DNA from: Erythrophleum ivorense
Lineage: Eukaryota; Streptophyta; Magnoliopsida; Fabales; Fabaceae
NCBI GenBank assembly: GCA_026724425.1
Contig: JAIUCV010000101.1
Span: forward strand, 496,001 to 560,000
Direction of reading: 5' to 3'
DNA length: 64,000 nucleotides
Shown here: positions 1 through 13,314 of the stretch, piece after piece
Numbering within the stretch: the stretch's first letter is position 1
Layout: every line of letters starts with the position of its first letter
Translations under genes and position numbers: made by a program
The notes under the pieces: model-generated
Seen by the model: the letters and a program-made list of their open reading frames with translations, nothing else
Databases searched by the model: none
What the model was told of the DNA's origin: nothing

Positions 1-662
1 ATAAATGGCTAGGAACGTCTGGTTTTGCGATAGAAGATGGCCACCGCGAGAGAAGAAGAAATATTACAATGTATGCATGAGAAGCGTAAAAACAAGCCAT
101 CGTACGTATGTTCAATAAAGCTGTTTTATTTTGTTATTATGTTGAGTTATAAGAAGGATACTAGATTGGGGTTTTCCACATATTACCTTATGATGATGTT
201 GTCAATGGTCTGGATTTTTCCATGGTACCTTTCGTAAAATTTTAAGCAAGTAATGTTATTATTAGATTTGGATTGTTCGATCAATACGGTAAAAACTCCT
301 GAACACTAATAAGAAAAGAGTTTATGGGAAAATGGGAAAACAGATTCAGTGTCTTTCCTTGAATCAAGATTTATTGATTTTCTTTTGTCAAATAATTTGA
401 AATTATTGATGATAAATCACTTATCTACGTTTAGAACTTTATTTTAAGCATTATTTATTGATTATTGATATGACTAATTGATTTTATTCTACAAAAAAAA
501 ATTGCAAGCAAAAGGTTTTTGATAGCTAAATTTCAGAGAACAACAAAATTTTACAACAGAAAGGAGTTAAACTAAAAAAAAGCACACTAGTTTCCAGAAC
601 TAAATAGGGTCTGTCCCAAAATTGGATTTATAGGTGGTAACAAGTGAAAGAGACGAAGAGTT
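1..662. other. intergenic, downstream of MAK10
   Basis: No gene recognised. A 66-codon open frame at 37-237 has no family resemblance. The stretch is AT-rich and its right end should hold the 3' UTR of the minus-strand MAK10 gene, whose stop codon is at 663-665. Confidence 0.6.
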
Positions 663-3600
663 TCAAGATCTACGAACAATAGCAGTGGCGAAATAAGGAT
701 GATGAGTGAACTCAAACGATACCTTAAGGGAACGGTCTTGACAAAGGAGATTAACGGCAATAACATTGTGTTCCGCGACTTGTTCTATTCCCCTGACTTC
801 AGCCAGTTTATCAGGATCGTTGGCGTAACCGACCTTTATGTCTTTGGCCATCTTTTGTGCGTCGCGGAAGCACTCATACGCAGGAAGGTACTGCAGTAAA
901 AGGAATCAATCTACTTTATTACGATTCATCTGACAATGTAAATGAGATTTGAGTATAAAAAAGTTGTATAGATGAAAACTTACGTCGAGACTAGCATGAG
1001 ACGTGGATTTTGAGAATGATTCATATGCATCATATTCAGGAAGCGATGCCTTCTGGAGTAGTTCAAAATGCTGAGTAAATTTCTGCAAGTCGAAGAAAAT
1101 GGGAAGTCCAAGTCAGAAGAAACTTCAGACCTATTACCAAACTTGAGGGTTTGCGTCCAACACCTATGATTAAACGAGTATGATACAGAGGAGAGACTAA
1201 TACTTTACCTCATTTTCGGTATTAAAAGGTCCTTGACTCTTTAAACACATCCCTTCATTTCTCAAAGCAGCAATCATCTATTATTAGGTTACGCACAAAG
1301 TTTGGTCAGGTTGTAAAAAAGCACTTGATGACATCAATGGAAGGAGGAGCTTGAAAGCAAGAGATTGGAAACAAAAGTTACCAATGTGAGCCCTTGCGTA
1401 AGCCTAGTCTGACATTGGATTAGTAATACCCATAGACTAATCCGATCTTCCCGAGCCATATCCCTAGAATACTCCTTATTCCTCTTTGCCTTGCGTTCCT
1501 CTGATCCAAACGATACGCGTAAAGACAAACAATTACAGTATGCAGTTATGTCGAACCACTTACTGAACAGATGATTCATCTCCGAATCACAAGGAAAAAG
1601 AAAAAAGGAACTGCAAAGGCTTACCAGTGTGAACAACAATTAAGACCCTGAGACGTGCTTTTTCATGAAGCTTCCATAGTATTATGTACATGTACCAGTA
1701 TACCATACAATATTCACTTGGAGAGTAAAGATCTAGTTCAAACCCCAGCACGAGAAAGCGAAGCGCCACCCAATGAATTTGCTCCTCTATCCAACCATAA
1801 ACATGATTTAAAATGAACAGAGACTTATCCTGAAAGGTACACAGATGCAAGTTAACACAATATTCTATCTCCGCTTAAAATTTTCAGGAGAGCGACAAAA
1901 GTTGTTAGAATTTAGACTACTAGGCGTGTTTCTTCTAAAACCAATGAATAAACATGTGTCAAGTAGATTCATTAAGAAGTTTGATTAAATGGACCTGGCG
2001 TCGTTGCAAGGCACAGTTACTTACCCCGTTTTTCTGAGAGCGTGATGTATCTTGCTGCATCAAATGACCAACATTAATCCCCATCTGCAAATACAGGAAC
2101 ATTGATGAATGAGATGTTGACAGGAAACCCCGAATCAGTATGCACACAATTTCAGGGTAAGTAATTTACAGATTGAGTCAAGTAAAGAACCATACAGATC
2201 CAATTAAGGGACCAAAACGTTATACTGTAGTTTCAAAATCATAAATGGAATAACCTGCACGTTGAATATGCTCCAGTCGTTTAAGATTTTCCCAAGCTTA
2301 CGCCGCTGCCATGGGGTATTAGCACATAGTATTTTAAGCAGATTAATCATCAACTGCACACCAAAATGAGAACAGAGATCAAAGAGAGTTTTCTAAGTAA
2401 GAAGCAAGCTGAATATATAAACTATCTATTTGTTCTTTCCAGAATCCAACGGCTACCAAATATCAAAAACATTAAGGTCAGGCATTCTGGTCAAAGTCTC
2501 TTCAAATACCAGTAATCTGTTATTATAAGAAATCTGTTTTTACCTGATTCAGTTGAAGTATGTACTCATTCAAGTGAAGGCCATGGTTCTTTGAGACGTC
2601 TATCGCAAGGGATCTGGCGCAAATAGTCAAAAAGGTATCACGGCCGTAAAGTTTCCCATCTTGCACAAGGAGAAGCTGTAGAACAAAAGGTAAAGGCATT
2701 ATGCTAGCTTCAGTACATAATTTATTCATGAACAGTACATACATCATAACAAAAAAACGACCAGTATCAATGCTCAACAGAAATTTACAACCAGAATCAA
2801 GCTCAACTACATGTATTAGATCTATATTTTTATGTCTTCATAAGAAGGACAGGAGAATTTCAGGCCACTGCATATTCCCACAATCCCACTTCACCATAGT
2901 TAAATATGTAGTCAGGAACAAAGTAAGAGTCAACAATGTAAATAATAGAGTAAAAGGTCTGTTGGGGAAAGGAATTTTGGTTAGGAAAGGTGGTTTGTGA
3001 AGGCTGCAAATTCTCTAATCCATTGATTCTAGGTTTGTGCAACTGTTCTTTGTAGTTATATAGGAGAGTTCTACCATATTCATACTGTTCAATCACTCAA
3101 CTCTAACTCTGAAACTGAGTGCTAATAAACACAACACCGCATAGCAAGGAAAAGGGGGAACAATAAATAAGTAATTATATTCCACTATGCAAACAAGTAT
3201 GTGTTAACAGGTCTTCCATGATAGACATTATCATCTTCAGTGCAACCACAGCCAACATACCCATACACACACAAAAATGAGGTATGGGTATCCGAAAGCA
3301 CATAACTGCAAGAAATTAATGTGTAAAGTCAGAGTAAGGCACCTGAAGATGAGCCCTAGAAACCAAATCAGGACGAGATTTGTGAAACTGAATCACAAAC
3401 TGCAAGACGAAATCCAAATCGGGCTGCAATGAGAATGCACAGATCTGATCCAGATTGTGAAGAAGTTTCACAAAATAGTCGATAGCCTGGAGAATCAAAA
3501 TTTTAAAAAGGTTACAAAATAAAACTTCTCAGTCTCCCTCTGTCTCTATATATACATACACACACACATTGTATATTATGTATATAGAGAATTTGGAAGT

Positions 3601-6600
3601 CCCAACCTTTTTCCAAGAAAGAAGCTTAATAGCACGCGGTGGGGTTGGAGCTGATAATCTTTTGTTTAAAGTAGAATCAAATCCAATTGGATGACGACCC
3701 GATGCAGTTGTCCTTTCTTCTATTTCTGTTTCCCCATTTTTGACAATATCTGATCTTAGAAATTCTGCCGACTCCAGAAGAGAACCTAGCTCTGATATGC
3801 AAGACGCTATGTGTTTCCTTGCCAATTCGTGGCCTCGTCCTTGTGCTCGTCTCATACAATTAAGAGCGTGTAGAAAATGCTGAAAGTTATTGAGAAAATG
3901 TTAAAAACAACTAGCATTGCACAAGTCTGTTACAGATACTTAAACAAAAGAAGGCTTAGGAAACACAAAACAATATATCTACATCACAACTCAAAGGTCT
4001 GGCTGAGTATTTTAACCATAAATGAGGGTAAATAGGTAACTAAAGCTGCCATTTTTCCAAAAAAATAATCTCTGCTAGGCTTGATCATTTATGTGAGTTG
4101 CACAACTTGGAACATATGACATAAATAAACTAATGGTAATTCTGTTTACCACTCCCCATTGTGAAGTTGGGTTGAAAAAAATGGAACTCGATCATACTCA
4201 TCTTCTTAGTTAATCATACAGATTTTCACTAGAGAAAATACCAAATGGACATTTTAATTGATGATTCTAGTTTTCCTTCTTCAAAGTACCAATTTCAATA
4301 TTGCGTTCTTAGATGGGCAGCAGAACATTAAATCATACAAAGAACAGATTCAGGACTATATTGTACACCAGTAAACAAGACCTCTAAAGTTGAGAAAACC
4401 CGCTATTGAACAAATAATATGTAACAACATTTATCAGAAAAAATAAATAAAGCATGAGACCTTACGGAAACGTATCCGGCATAACAGAGCCTTGCAAAAA
4501 CTCTCTTCCAGATGAGGAATAGTTTGTAGAGGTTCCAACTCTGCATCATTTAACGAAAAGAGAAAGTCCTAGGTCTCAGTTCATGCTGCTGTGCAGAAGT
4601 GTTACAATTAAACAATGACCATATACCGTAAAGAGACGTTAAGTTTCATGGAAGAAAAATCAACTGAAATGATCAGCAGACTTTACTCATATATCATCAC
4701 TGAGTAGAAGACTCACAGCTATCATATCTAGGCCAAAGAGGCTAATTCTAACTTGAGTAGAAGACTCACAGCTATCATATTTAGGTCAAAGAGGCTAATT
4801 CCAAGTTGGTATATGTTTAAAATGCAGGTGCACAATATTTCAATTCATGATATTGTCTCCAAATCCAAACTCACAAACATATGTGTAAACAATATATGAA
4901 AAAGAAAGACTCTTCAATCACATCATCTGAATACTCACTTCGTATCTCTATTCTGCAATTATAAGCATTCAAAATACGAAAGAAAGATATGCAAAGCAAG
5001 AAAGTACCTTCCAACAATCTCCTCTTTGATGATGTGGCCTTACAGGCACGCAGCTGGCGACAGATTGTTTCTTCGACAGCATTTAAGAGTAACAAGCCCT
5101 TACCATCTTCATCTCCATTAAAAGGAAGACCATATGTCATAGTTAAAAGATCCTCTTCCTGTTATTAAGCAATTAACAGGTGAATCATTCTGTGTAAAAT
5201 ATTTATGAAACATCTGTGAGTCAAGAGGAGAGATTTCAATGCGAAAAATTCTATCCAGAATATCATCGGAAACTTTCTCAAGCTTTTAATCTGCGTGTAG
5301 CCCGTGCAATGGTAGAAATTATCTAGACAAATAATTCCTCCCTTCCGCAAATCATCCCAAAATTTTTTTAAAAAACAACTGCTTAGGCTAGATAAGAACT
5401 AATAAAAAGACTTGCTTAGCGCGACAAGAAGAAAAGAAGACCAAAAAGTTGTCAAAGTTAATTACTTCATTTGTACGTGCATCTGAAACTACAGAAACAA
5501 CTGCCCTGCAAGTTGCTCGTATGACCCTACAATAAGAATGCAATAGGGCCTGGGAAGACGTCCTCTCAGGCCTCAGAACATATATGCATGAAAACACAGT
5601 TTGAGCCAATGAATGACCCATGTGCCACGTTGCCTGCCAAAAGAGTACATAGATTAAAATAGTCGAGATCAACCAAATCAAGTAACATATTTGTTAAAAA
5701 AACAAAAACACAGAATGCGGATAAGCAACTCCAGGTAGAGGTATTAGCTACATAGATATCCATATCAGAATTTTCAAATAAGAAGTGGTCCATATTATTA
5801 TTTTAGCACATCTTTAATAGAGATCACCTCGCACACCAGGAGATGGTCCATAATGTCAATGATGCTTTCCACATTAACAGTCCTATCAGAGCTTATAGGG
5901 ACCGGCGCAAAACCACTTTCAATGGCTTCATCTATAGAGTAAAATGCAGACACCATACCAGAATCCATCTTTGGGTCCATTATCTAGTACAAAGCAAGGA
6001 CGCTATTAGAGGATAGAAAAGACTTTTAAGATTTGCGACATCGAAATCAATTAGACACCAAGTTTATGGCAACTTCACAGGCTTAATGTGGAGCTAGGTG
6101 CAGTCTCGACAAACATAACAAACAAAGGACGGTACCTTAAGGGACACTTTCTGTAAGTTAACATACAGACGGATATTCTACAATACTATGGCTGTAAGGA
6201 ACTTTGAAATATGCAGAAACATTATTATAAGCTCGCACATGAACAGAAATAAAAACGATGCATAAGGCATAACATCTTTAGAAAGAATGGAAACAGAAAC
6301 TATCTTCAGTAATCCAAGCACAGTTGCGTATTAGCTCTAGAAAAGATTGAGAAGAGTAACTAATACCACCAAGCCTATTTTAAAAAAAAATCTACAATGA
6401 AAATAATGGAAACACAAACTATCTTCAGTAGAAATAAGAAGGTTGTGGAGATATAAAAACCAATAACTGAAAATCAAAATGCGTAGAACCTCCAATGCAG
6501 ACATGGCAGCAAAAAGGTTGAAATTATCTCCATGAATGAGCTCGCCTTCATGAAGATCTGCAAAAAGAAGAGTTAATCAGAAAATCCACAATCTTTTGCT

Positions 6601-6977
6601 TGTTACACGAGACTGTAACAATGGTGGAATGATTTTCCAGTATTACTCATCTAGCTAAGAGAAAGTAAGGCAACAAAATGATAGGTGTCGAAACTAGCCA
6701 GGTGCTATCAACCAAAATTATAAACCAAAGAATCAACTGAATACATATTATCACATAATTCTCAGCACCCTAATCTAAAACATGATAAACAAAATGAAAA
6801 GTTTAAAGTCTCTAAGCAGGAGAGGAAGAGAGAGAGAGAGAGAGAGAGCGTACCACTGCAGGCGGCGGAGAGGAGAGGCGACACATCGGCCCAGACGGAA
6901 CTATCACCGGAAGGGATAGAACAGTTTCTAGGCTCGTTTTGAATCGAAGACGATTCATCTTCCCTCACTGGTTGCAT
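663..6977 (-). CDS. MAK10: NatC N-alpha-acetyltransferase auxiliary subunit MAK10/NAA35
   Basis: Auxiliary (ribosome-anchoring) subunit of the cytosolic NatC complex, which acetylates N-termini beginning Met-hydrophobic together with NAA30 and NAA38. Sixteen exons read on the minus strand: 6977-6854, 6557-6490, 5983-5828, 5633-5466, 5158-5008, 4540-4461, 3879-3607, 3486-3343, 2675-2544, 2353-2255, 2084-2025, 1829-1625, 1500-1382, 1277-1209, 1082-984, 890-663. All junctions are GT-AG and the frame stays open for 724 codons plus stop. The Mak10 signature is plain: WADVSPLLSAACSD, then LHEGELIHGDNFNLFAAMS, then MDPKMDSGM in exon 3. The C-terminus ends FEFTHHPYFATAIVRRS. The start is the first ATG before that conserved block. 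Intron 1 begins near a GA-dinucleotide run (about 6825-6849). By locus order and sequence it is the counterpart of At2g11000. The exon joins were made by eye. Confidence 0.93.
4701..4806. repeat. 53-bp tandem duplication in a MAK10 intron
   Basis: Two adjacent copies of a 53-bp unit (4701-4753 and 4754-4806), each starting TGAGTAGAAGACTCACAGCT, differ at only a few positions. They lie in the intron between exons 5 and 6 of MAK10, outside the splice sites. Confidence 0.85.
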
Positions 6978-7605
6978 CGATGTAGCTCAGGAACAAGCCA
7001 ATCTCCTATCGTAGCTTTGCTTCTCCGTAATCGAATCCTTGGGGTTGGAGTTTTGCTGCTTATGCTATCAGTTTCGTCTTTCTCGATGTGGCACACTTGC
7101 TTGAGCAGGTTAGGGCATTTCCCGGGTCTGATCACCAAACAAGGCCCCAATCACCCGACCCGCCTTTCGTATTCTTTCTTAAGAAAATCACAAAATTCTA
7201 AATTAAAAAAAAAAGAAAAAAAGAAAAAAAAAGCTTTATTGAAGAAATATACATTTTTTGTGTGATCAGACTCGTTTACATAGTGTTTCATACTTGTTGC
7301 CAATTTATACGCCTTTGTTCGTGGGATCAGAATTGGTAATATATCCCATTACGTCGTATAAATTTTTTCTTTTTTTCCTTTTTCGAATCTGGTGTTTGTT
7401 CTGTTCTTGCTTCTCGACAATATAGTATTAGAAATTTTTTCCAAATCTGCATCTTAGAATTTTTAAATAAATTTCATGTTTAATTTCTATTGCTGTTTGA
7501 GTAATCGCAATGGCTTTCACGAATTTTTGTTTTCGAATCATCCCTAAGGTCAGACATGCAAATCTTGATTGGGTCTGCATTTTGTTCAGTGTCGGAGAAT
7601 AGATA
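6978..7605. other. 5' flank of MAK10, A-rich tract
   Basis: This is the MAK10 upstream region. It has an A-rich tract near 7200-7235 and T-rich DNA near 7370. No coding sequence was recognised. If the open frame at 7606 is genuine, this would be a divergent promoter region. Confidence 0.4.
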
Positions 7606-7974
7606 ATGTTACCGGAGAGAAGAAGTACGGTCTCTTCAAATCTGAATCCACCTGGTCAGAATGATCACTCGTTTATACTCCGAAGAGGGAAAAAGTTTGG
7701 TCGGATAGTGAAATTGAAGCTTTCACACTTGATCTTCTTCTTCGTATCACTCTTTTTCTGTTCAAAGAAATTAAAGAATTCCTCCAATGGTAGCAAGAAG
7801 GCATGCCATTACGTCGGTTTTGACATCATTTTTATCGGTTCAGAACAACTCATAGCAAAAGCAATCTCCTTCTCATGGTTCGTGAGCAAACAATGCATGA
7901 ATTCTCACTATCAGTCGCCCATTTTCGAAACTAGGTGGCTTTTATGCCGAATCTCTTGGGCCTTTAGACCCTAA
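7606..7974 (+). CDS. hypothetical 122-aa basic, membrane-like ORF
   Basis: I do not recognise this protein. The open frame starts MLPERRSTVSSNLNPPGQ, has a basic stretch near residues 26-38, then one hydrophobic segment (LIFFFVSLFF, about residues 43-52). That would suit a type II membrane anchor or the first exon of a larger gene whose remainder is missing. The second half has no coding character I can identify. It may be a truncated gene or a chance frame. The only support is an uninterrupted frame and a reasonable start context. Confidence 0.2.
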   Translation: MLPERRSTVSSNLNPPGQNDHSFILRRGKKFGRIVKLKLSHLIFFFVSLFFCSKKLKNSSNGSKKACHYVGFDIIFIGSEQLIAKAISFSWFVSKQCMNSHYQSPIFETRWLLCRISWAFRP

Positions 7975-8677
7975 AGTTCAGTCCTAAATTTGATGAGTTA
8001 GATCGAAAGCCCGAGACCCAATTTCATCCGGGTGAGTCACTCCTGCAAAACAAGTCACAATCCATAATTATCCCAAACACACATAACACATTACGTGGAC
8101 AATCATATAGTAATTCTTAAAAATATTTTATAACAAAAAAAACAACTCAATCTACCATCATCAATAGTCACCATTTTGCTATAAACCTATTATTTAGACC
8201 ATTGTAATGAAAAGTTTGGACTAAACTAGAGTCCGGTCAACTTGCCCCAAAAACTTGATTTATCTATAACTCGCGACGCAGTTAAATTTGGTTCACAGAA
8301 GCTTGGACTAAAAAAACGAATTTGAATTTACATAAGCGATGATTAAAGACTACTCGGTTAGTGAAGTTGACACATACCTATATCCTTTGTTGTTGTGTTC
8401 CTTCTCAACCACAAAGATTCATAGCATGAGATCACTTTCAAAGCCTTCTCCTAGGGAAACCCTCAAAGTGGAATCAGCTCAATCAGAGTTAAGACAAATG
8501 AATTATTCAACTTACAAATTGGTGAGCATGAACTTGCCCGATTTGGAAATACGAATTGTTATTGGAGGTTTCCGTCTAAACCAAAGGGAATTACGTTATG
8601 AACCGATTTGGCATATAATCTCGACTCAACAGATGCACACGTCAAATTTGATGTATGTCAATACCAAATTTGGTTTG
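7975..8677. other. intergenic, no recognised content
   Basis: AT-rich DNA. The long frame at 8339-8728 shows no family resemblance and its right end runs into the MITE that follows, so it is not called as a gene. Confidence 0.5.
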
Positions 8678-9045
8678 AGAGTTGTATTGAATTTGGTATT
8701 TCGAGTGATTTTAGATGATTTGTATTAAAATGACAAATTCTCCGTTATTCAAACTTGAATTTTAAAACCTCTTTTAAAATATCGTGTTATTAAATTTGTG
8801 ATTTTAAAATTCTCTTTCAAATGTTATTAGAAATATTTTTAAAAGTAAATTTTAGAAGATATATTTGATTTTAGAGTGATTTGGTGTGATTTTCTTGTTA
8901 AAAATATGAGAATCCAAATCACATGGTTTTATATGAGATTGTAAAGTGATTTCATTAAAATCATAATAATTTCTATAACTCATCCAAAATCATCTAAAAA
9001 TGAAATAACCTTAAATCATCTAAAATATCTAGTCCAATACATCCC
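8678..9045. mobile_element. MITE-like element with about 38-bp imperfect terminal inverted repeats
   Basis: The left end (GTTGTATTG then GATTTTAGATGATTT by about 8720) mirrors the right end (AAATCATCTAAAAT then CCAATACATCCC, ending near 9045). The interior is very AT-rich and non-coding. The arrangement suits a non-autonomous DNA transposon of about 370 bp. The target-site duplication is not clear, so the superfamily is not assigned. Confidence 0.5.
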
Positions 9046-10091
9046 TTAAATTTCTAAACGAAAATATCATTGACTTAGCTTATTTCAGTTATTTGGAATT
9101 GGGAGACTTTAATCATGTGGGTATCTACTACAATTAGAGCCTCCTAATAAGACCTCAAGATTCATTCCCAGCCATTGAATCATGTGGATTCAATCTTAGT
9201 TACTCATACACCAAGACTTGCCATATTCGGACATATGTTCATTTAAAGGGTTCACACTACAACAACTTTTTCCCTTTTGTCTTGATTGCAACTTGAAGAC
9301 TTTATACATTAACCAAAAGCTTCCAAAGGCTCCATGGATGTACGATGTACCTGGACTTCCCATGACGCCATTCCTTCTCTTATTTGATCTAACCTCTCTT
9401 AATAAGTTTAGAAAATTCAATCGAACCAAGGTGTTAAGTAGCTAGTTTGGATGATCATTAATTAGGTTTTTGAGTGTATGGAATTTAATAGTCAAACCTG
9501 GTTCAACGTTGTTGTTACGGTCACCTAATAAAAAAAAAAGTAAAACAAAAAATAACACGAAGTTTCCTCCCCGAGACACGGCAACAAAAAAAAAAAACAG
9601 AACACAACGAAACTTCAAAGCTTCTACATGATTTCTTCAATTAGATCGTTACCAAGTCCTTACTCCTTCAGACAAACACTTTTTGATAGTCTTTCTTTGA
9701 TATGCTTGTCTGAAACAGAGAAAAGTGTTTTGTTGGGTTGTCGAAATAATTGATTCAAGAATACTGTACAGTTAAGTCAAAGCTACAAGATCGTGTTCAC
9801 AGGTTTGGTCTTCCCTTTCTTAACTTTTTTTTTTCTGGGTTTCTCATAATTGGTCAAAAAAGTTGTTGGTACCACAGTATTGATTTCGTTTTCTTTATTT
9901 GCTTAATGGCCTTTTTCATTCAATAATTGAGGTTTTTTTTAGGGTTTAGGTGATGTTGGACTTGAGTAGGAATTGAGCAAAAAGGGTTTCAAGAATTGGG
10001 GTTAAAGTTGGATGCTTTCTCAAGCTGAATTTTGTTTCTACAGGTTTTATCTATTGCCGATTTAGGGGGAAAAAACTCATAAACTGGGTTT
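9046..10091. promoter_or_regulatory. CRCK3 upstream region with probable 5' UTR intron
   Basis: No coding sequence was recognised. Just upstream of the CRCK3 start, GT at 9803 (after TTCACAG) and AG at 10043 (after TTTCTAC) delimit a plausible 5' UTR intron (9803-10043) that would join a leader exon to the ATG-bearing exon. This is inferred from splice signals only. Confidence 0.35.
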
Positions 10092-12269
10092 ATGAATGGC
10101 TTCTTGAGGCTGAGCCAATTCGTTACACCAAATATGGGTGGAGATTTGAGCATCAGAAGATTGGCGTTTACGGCTTTGTTTGGTTTGTTAATGTTATTGC
10201 TTCATCCAATGGAAACTTCTGCATCAGCTTCCTTTGTAGGCTCGAGCATTTGTCAGTCTGATCACTTAACCTACACAAAGCCTTGTTATCAACAAGGGAT
10301 TTTGTTCACGATTAACGGAAATCCTGTGGACAGAGCCCGGTTTTGCGAAGCCATAAGGTTTCACAAAGCCAATGGTTGTATTCTTGAGGACTCTTTCGAA
10401 GACAACTTCTGCACAGTTCACTTTCTACTAGGTATGCTCTTTCAGAAAAAGCAAATTGTTGCCTTACATAGTTTTGTTATGTTTTTCATTGAACAGCTTC
10501 TGCTTTTTTTTATGCAGGGAGAAGGTTTTTGGAAGAAAAATCTGTAGATGATTCAAGAAATAAGGAGACAGAATCTGAATATAGTCAGGTTGAAGTCAGC
10601 TTGGCAGCGAGCGGGTTTCTTCTGTTTTGTTGCGCGGTGTGTTGTCCTTGCTTCCATAAGGAGAGGAAAGCAAATAGTCACGAAGTCCTACCAAAGGAAT
10701 CTAACTCAGGTGACTTAGTTTCTTGGTGGATTTTGCAGAAAGCAAGAATTAATGTTAAGCTATGGAATAACATTTGACATTGAGGCTTGTATATATGTTT
10801 TATGACAGTGCACCAAGTTTCGTCTTTTGAAATGAGCACTTCTTGTGATAAGATTCCACCAAGTCCATTCCGGGCACCGCCAAGCCCGTCTAGATATGCT
10901 ATGTCTCCGAGACCTAGTAGGATGGGACCATTGAATCTGACCATGAGTCAGATTTCTGCAGCAACCAACAATTTCTCAGACATTAATCAAATTGGTGAAG
11001 GAGGCTTTGGGATTGTCTATAAGGGCATTCTTGAGGACGGCCAAGTTGTTGCCATTAAACGAGCCAAAAAGGTACTACTTTGATCATTCTTCAGTTTCAG
11101 TTTTCTTGTGGTGTATTGTGCATGATTCAATGTTCTTAACTTCAGCTAGTAATCGAACTTTCAAGAACATAATTACAGTCAAGTGTTTTTGAGTTCCTAG
11201 ACTATAATCTCCACGCAGGAACACTTTGAGAATCTCCGGAAGGAATTCAAAAGTGAAGTTGATCTTTTGTCTAAAATCGGCCATCGGAGTCTAGTAAAGC
11301 TTCTTGGTTATGTTGATAAAGGAGACGAACGACTTATCATCACCGAGTATGTCAGAAACGGTACACTCAGGGATCACTTGGATGGTAAGAAATAACTTTT
11401 TCCACATGTTCTTGAGCTTCTTGTGGCTAGAAGAACATATGGATAATAAAACAGCAGAGGCTAACCATTTTGTATAATTGTAGGTACACGTGGAAGCATA
11501 CTCAATTTCAATCAAAGGTTGGAGATTGTGATCGATGTCTGCCATGGATTGACCTATCTCCATTCATATGCAGGTAAGAAAGAAAAAAAATGTTGTATTC
11601 TGGTTTTGGCCTAATCATAGAGAGAAACTTAGGAAAGTGTTGTTGTTTTTTTTGTCTTTTGAAACAGAAAGACAGATAATACACCGTGACATCAAATCGT
11701 CGAACATTCTCCTAACGGATAGCATGAGAGCCAAAGTGGCAGACTTTGGTTTTGCTAGAGGTGGTCCAGCTGACGCTAACCAGACCCACATTGTGACTCA
11801 AGTGAAAGGAACGGTTGGTTATCTCGACCCCGAGTACATGAGGACGTACCATCTCACCGCGAAAAGCGATGTTTACTCGTTCGGGATCTTGCTTGTGGAG
11901 ATACTTACCGGACGTCGTCCAGTGGAGACCAAACGACATCATGAGGAGAAGATTACGGTTCGATGGGTACGTAGTAAGCTACTTGAGAGTTTTGTTTTTT
12001 TTCTCCAGCTTACTAGATTTGACTAGGATTTTGAAGATTTTTGTGGGTTTTCTTGGCAGGCGTTCGACAAGTATAATGAAGGGAAAGTGCTTGAACTGGT
12101 GGATCCAAACGCAGCGAGGGAGCGAATAGACGAGAAGATACTAAAGAAAATGTTCAGTTTGGCGTTTCAGTGTGCTGCTCCGTCGAGAAAAGAGCGGCCG
12201 GACATGGAAGCTGTTGGGAAGCAGCTTTGGGCTATAAGATCCAGTTACCTTAGGAGGTCAATGGAATAA
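10092..12269 (+). CDS. CRCK3: calmodulin-binding receptor-like kinase CRCK3
   Basis: Serine/threonine protein kinase of the CRCK subfamily. Exons 10092-10431, 10518-10709, 10809-11071, 11219-11384, 11484-11573, 11668-11966 and 12060-12269 give 519 aa, against about 510 aa for the Arabidopsis protein (At2g11520, from memory). The N-terminus has a hydrophobic signal or anchor (LAFTALFGLLMLLL, about residues 25-38) and a Cys-containing ectodomain-like part. A second hydrophobic Cys-rich segment (GFLLFCCAVCCPCF) lies near residue 150. The kinase domain is complete: P-loop GEGGFG from residue 240, ATP-binding Lys261 in AIKR, HRD at 356-358, HRDIKSSN loop, DFG Asp376, and GTVGYLDPEYM activation segment. 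It is therefore probably catalytically active. ATG 10134 is an alternative start. The Arabidopsis homologue is linked to immune signalling by established work; the role here is inferred. Confidence 0.93.
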
Positions 12270-13314
12270 AGAAAAAATAAATAAATTTGCGTTTCACACG
12301 TTACCACACATTTCCTTAGTCTCTGTTTGTTAGATAATCATCATAATATTACCTCTTTTACTTGTTCTTCTTTACTCCGAGAGTTTTTATTGATGTGAAA
12401 TGAGATATCTGAAGATTCTCGCACAACGCAATAGACAAGTTAACTTTTGAGTTAATAAGTAAACTCTGTGCATTGTACGTCAAAATGAAATTAAACCAAT
12501 TTATTCTGATTATTAAGCCAATTTTTAATGTGAACTTCTAACGAATTGACTGAGTCAAACCAATGTCAAAAAGAGCAGCCAAAACTTCCGTCGGAAACAC
12601 GCTCCTTCAGGCAGAGGATTCGAATCTGCAAAGCAAACCAAAACTTCCGTCGAAACCAATCAATCTGCCATATTAGGTATTAGATAAACTTGTGATGTCC
12701 AAGTTTACATTATTTGGTAATACATTTTTCATAGAAAAGTAGACATTTGAACTGAACCGGGACGATGTTTTTTATACAAACATTCATCGTATCTAAACAC
12801 CTACAAACTGAATCAAGCACTAAAATACTAATCAAAGTTGGTTTCAACTCAGTTAAGAAAATCACCACAAACCGAACAACCAAACAAAAGGAGTATGCAG
12901 GTCATACAAAATTAAAAATAAAGAATAAGTCAAGTTGTTTAAAAAAAAACTTATGAGACAAGGAAAGATCCGAATCTTCGTATCCGAAGATACCGAAACC
13001 AAATGTAGATCCGACGGCTATAATGCAGCCTTATTTCCCTCCTTACTCCTTCACAAAATTAAACCCCACTTAAAACAATAAAGACACGAAATATAAAAAG
13101 AGAAGCAAAACTATAGGAATCCCCCAAAAAAAAAAGAATAATTCCAGCATCATTCCTCAAATAATTTAACTATTCAAAGCAACAACTTGGTCTTCCATTT
13201 TTTTTTCCTTAAAAAATATAAAACAAATCGAAGAAAGTACATAAACATCACCAACCAGCCATATAACCTCCACAACCATCGTTCTTCTTTTTTCATTCTT
13301 CAACAACAAATAGT
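12270..13314. other. intergenic between CRCK3 and MGD3
   Basis: Contains the CRCK3 3' UTR and the MGD3 promoter and leader. MGD3 orthologues are induced by phosphate starvation through PHR1, but I found no perfect GNATATNC (P1BS) site by eye here. No coding sequence was recognised. Confidence 0.45.

Noticed and set aside
663..899. Plus-strand open frame opposite the last MAK10 exon
   Set aside because: It is antisense to a clearly conserved exon and has no family resemblance.
8339..8728. 129-codon plus-strand frame
   Set aside because: No recognisable protein; its right end lies in the terminal repeat of a MITE.
9196..9445. Overlapping frames on both strands, 75-77 codons
   Set aside because: No family resemblance, no splice context, and mutual overlap suggests chance.
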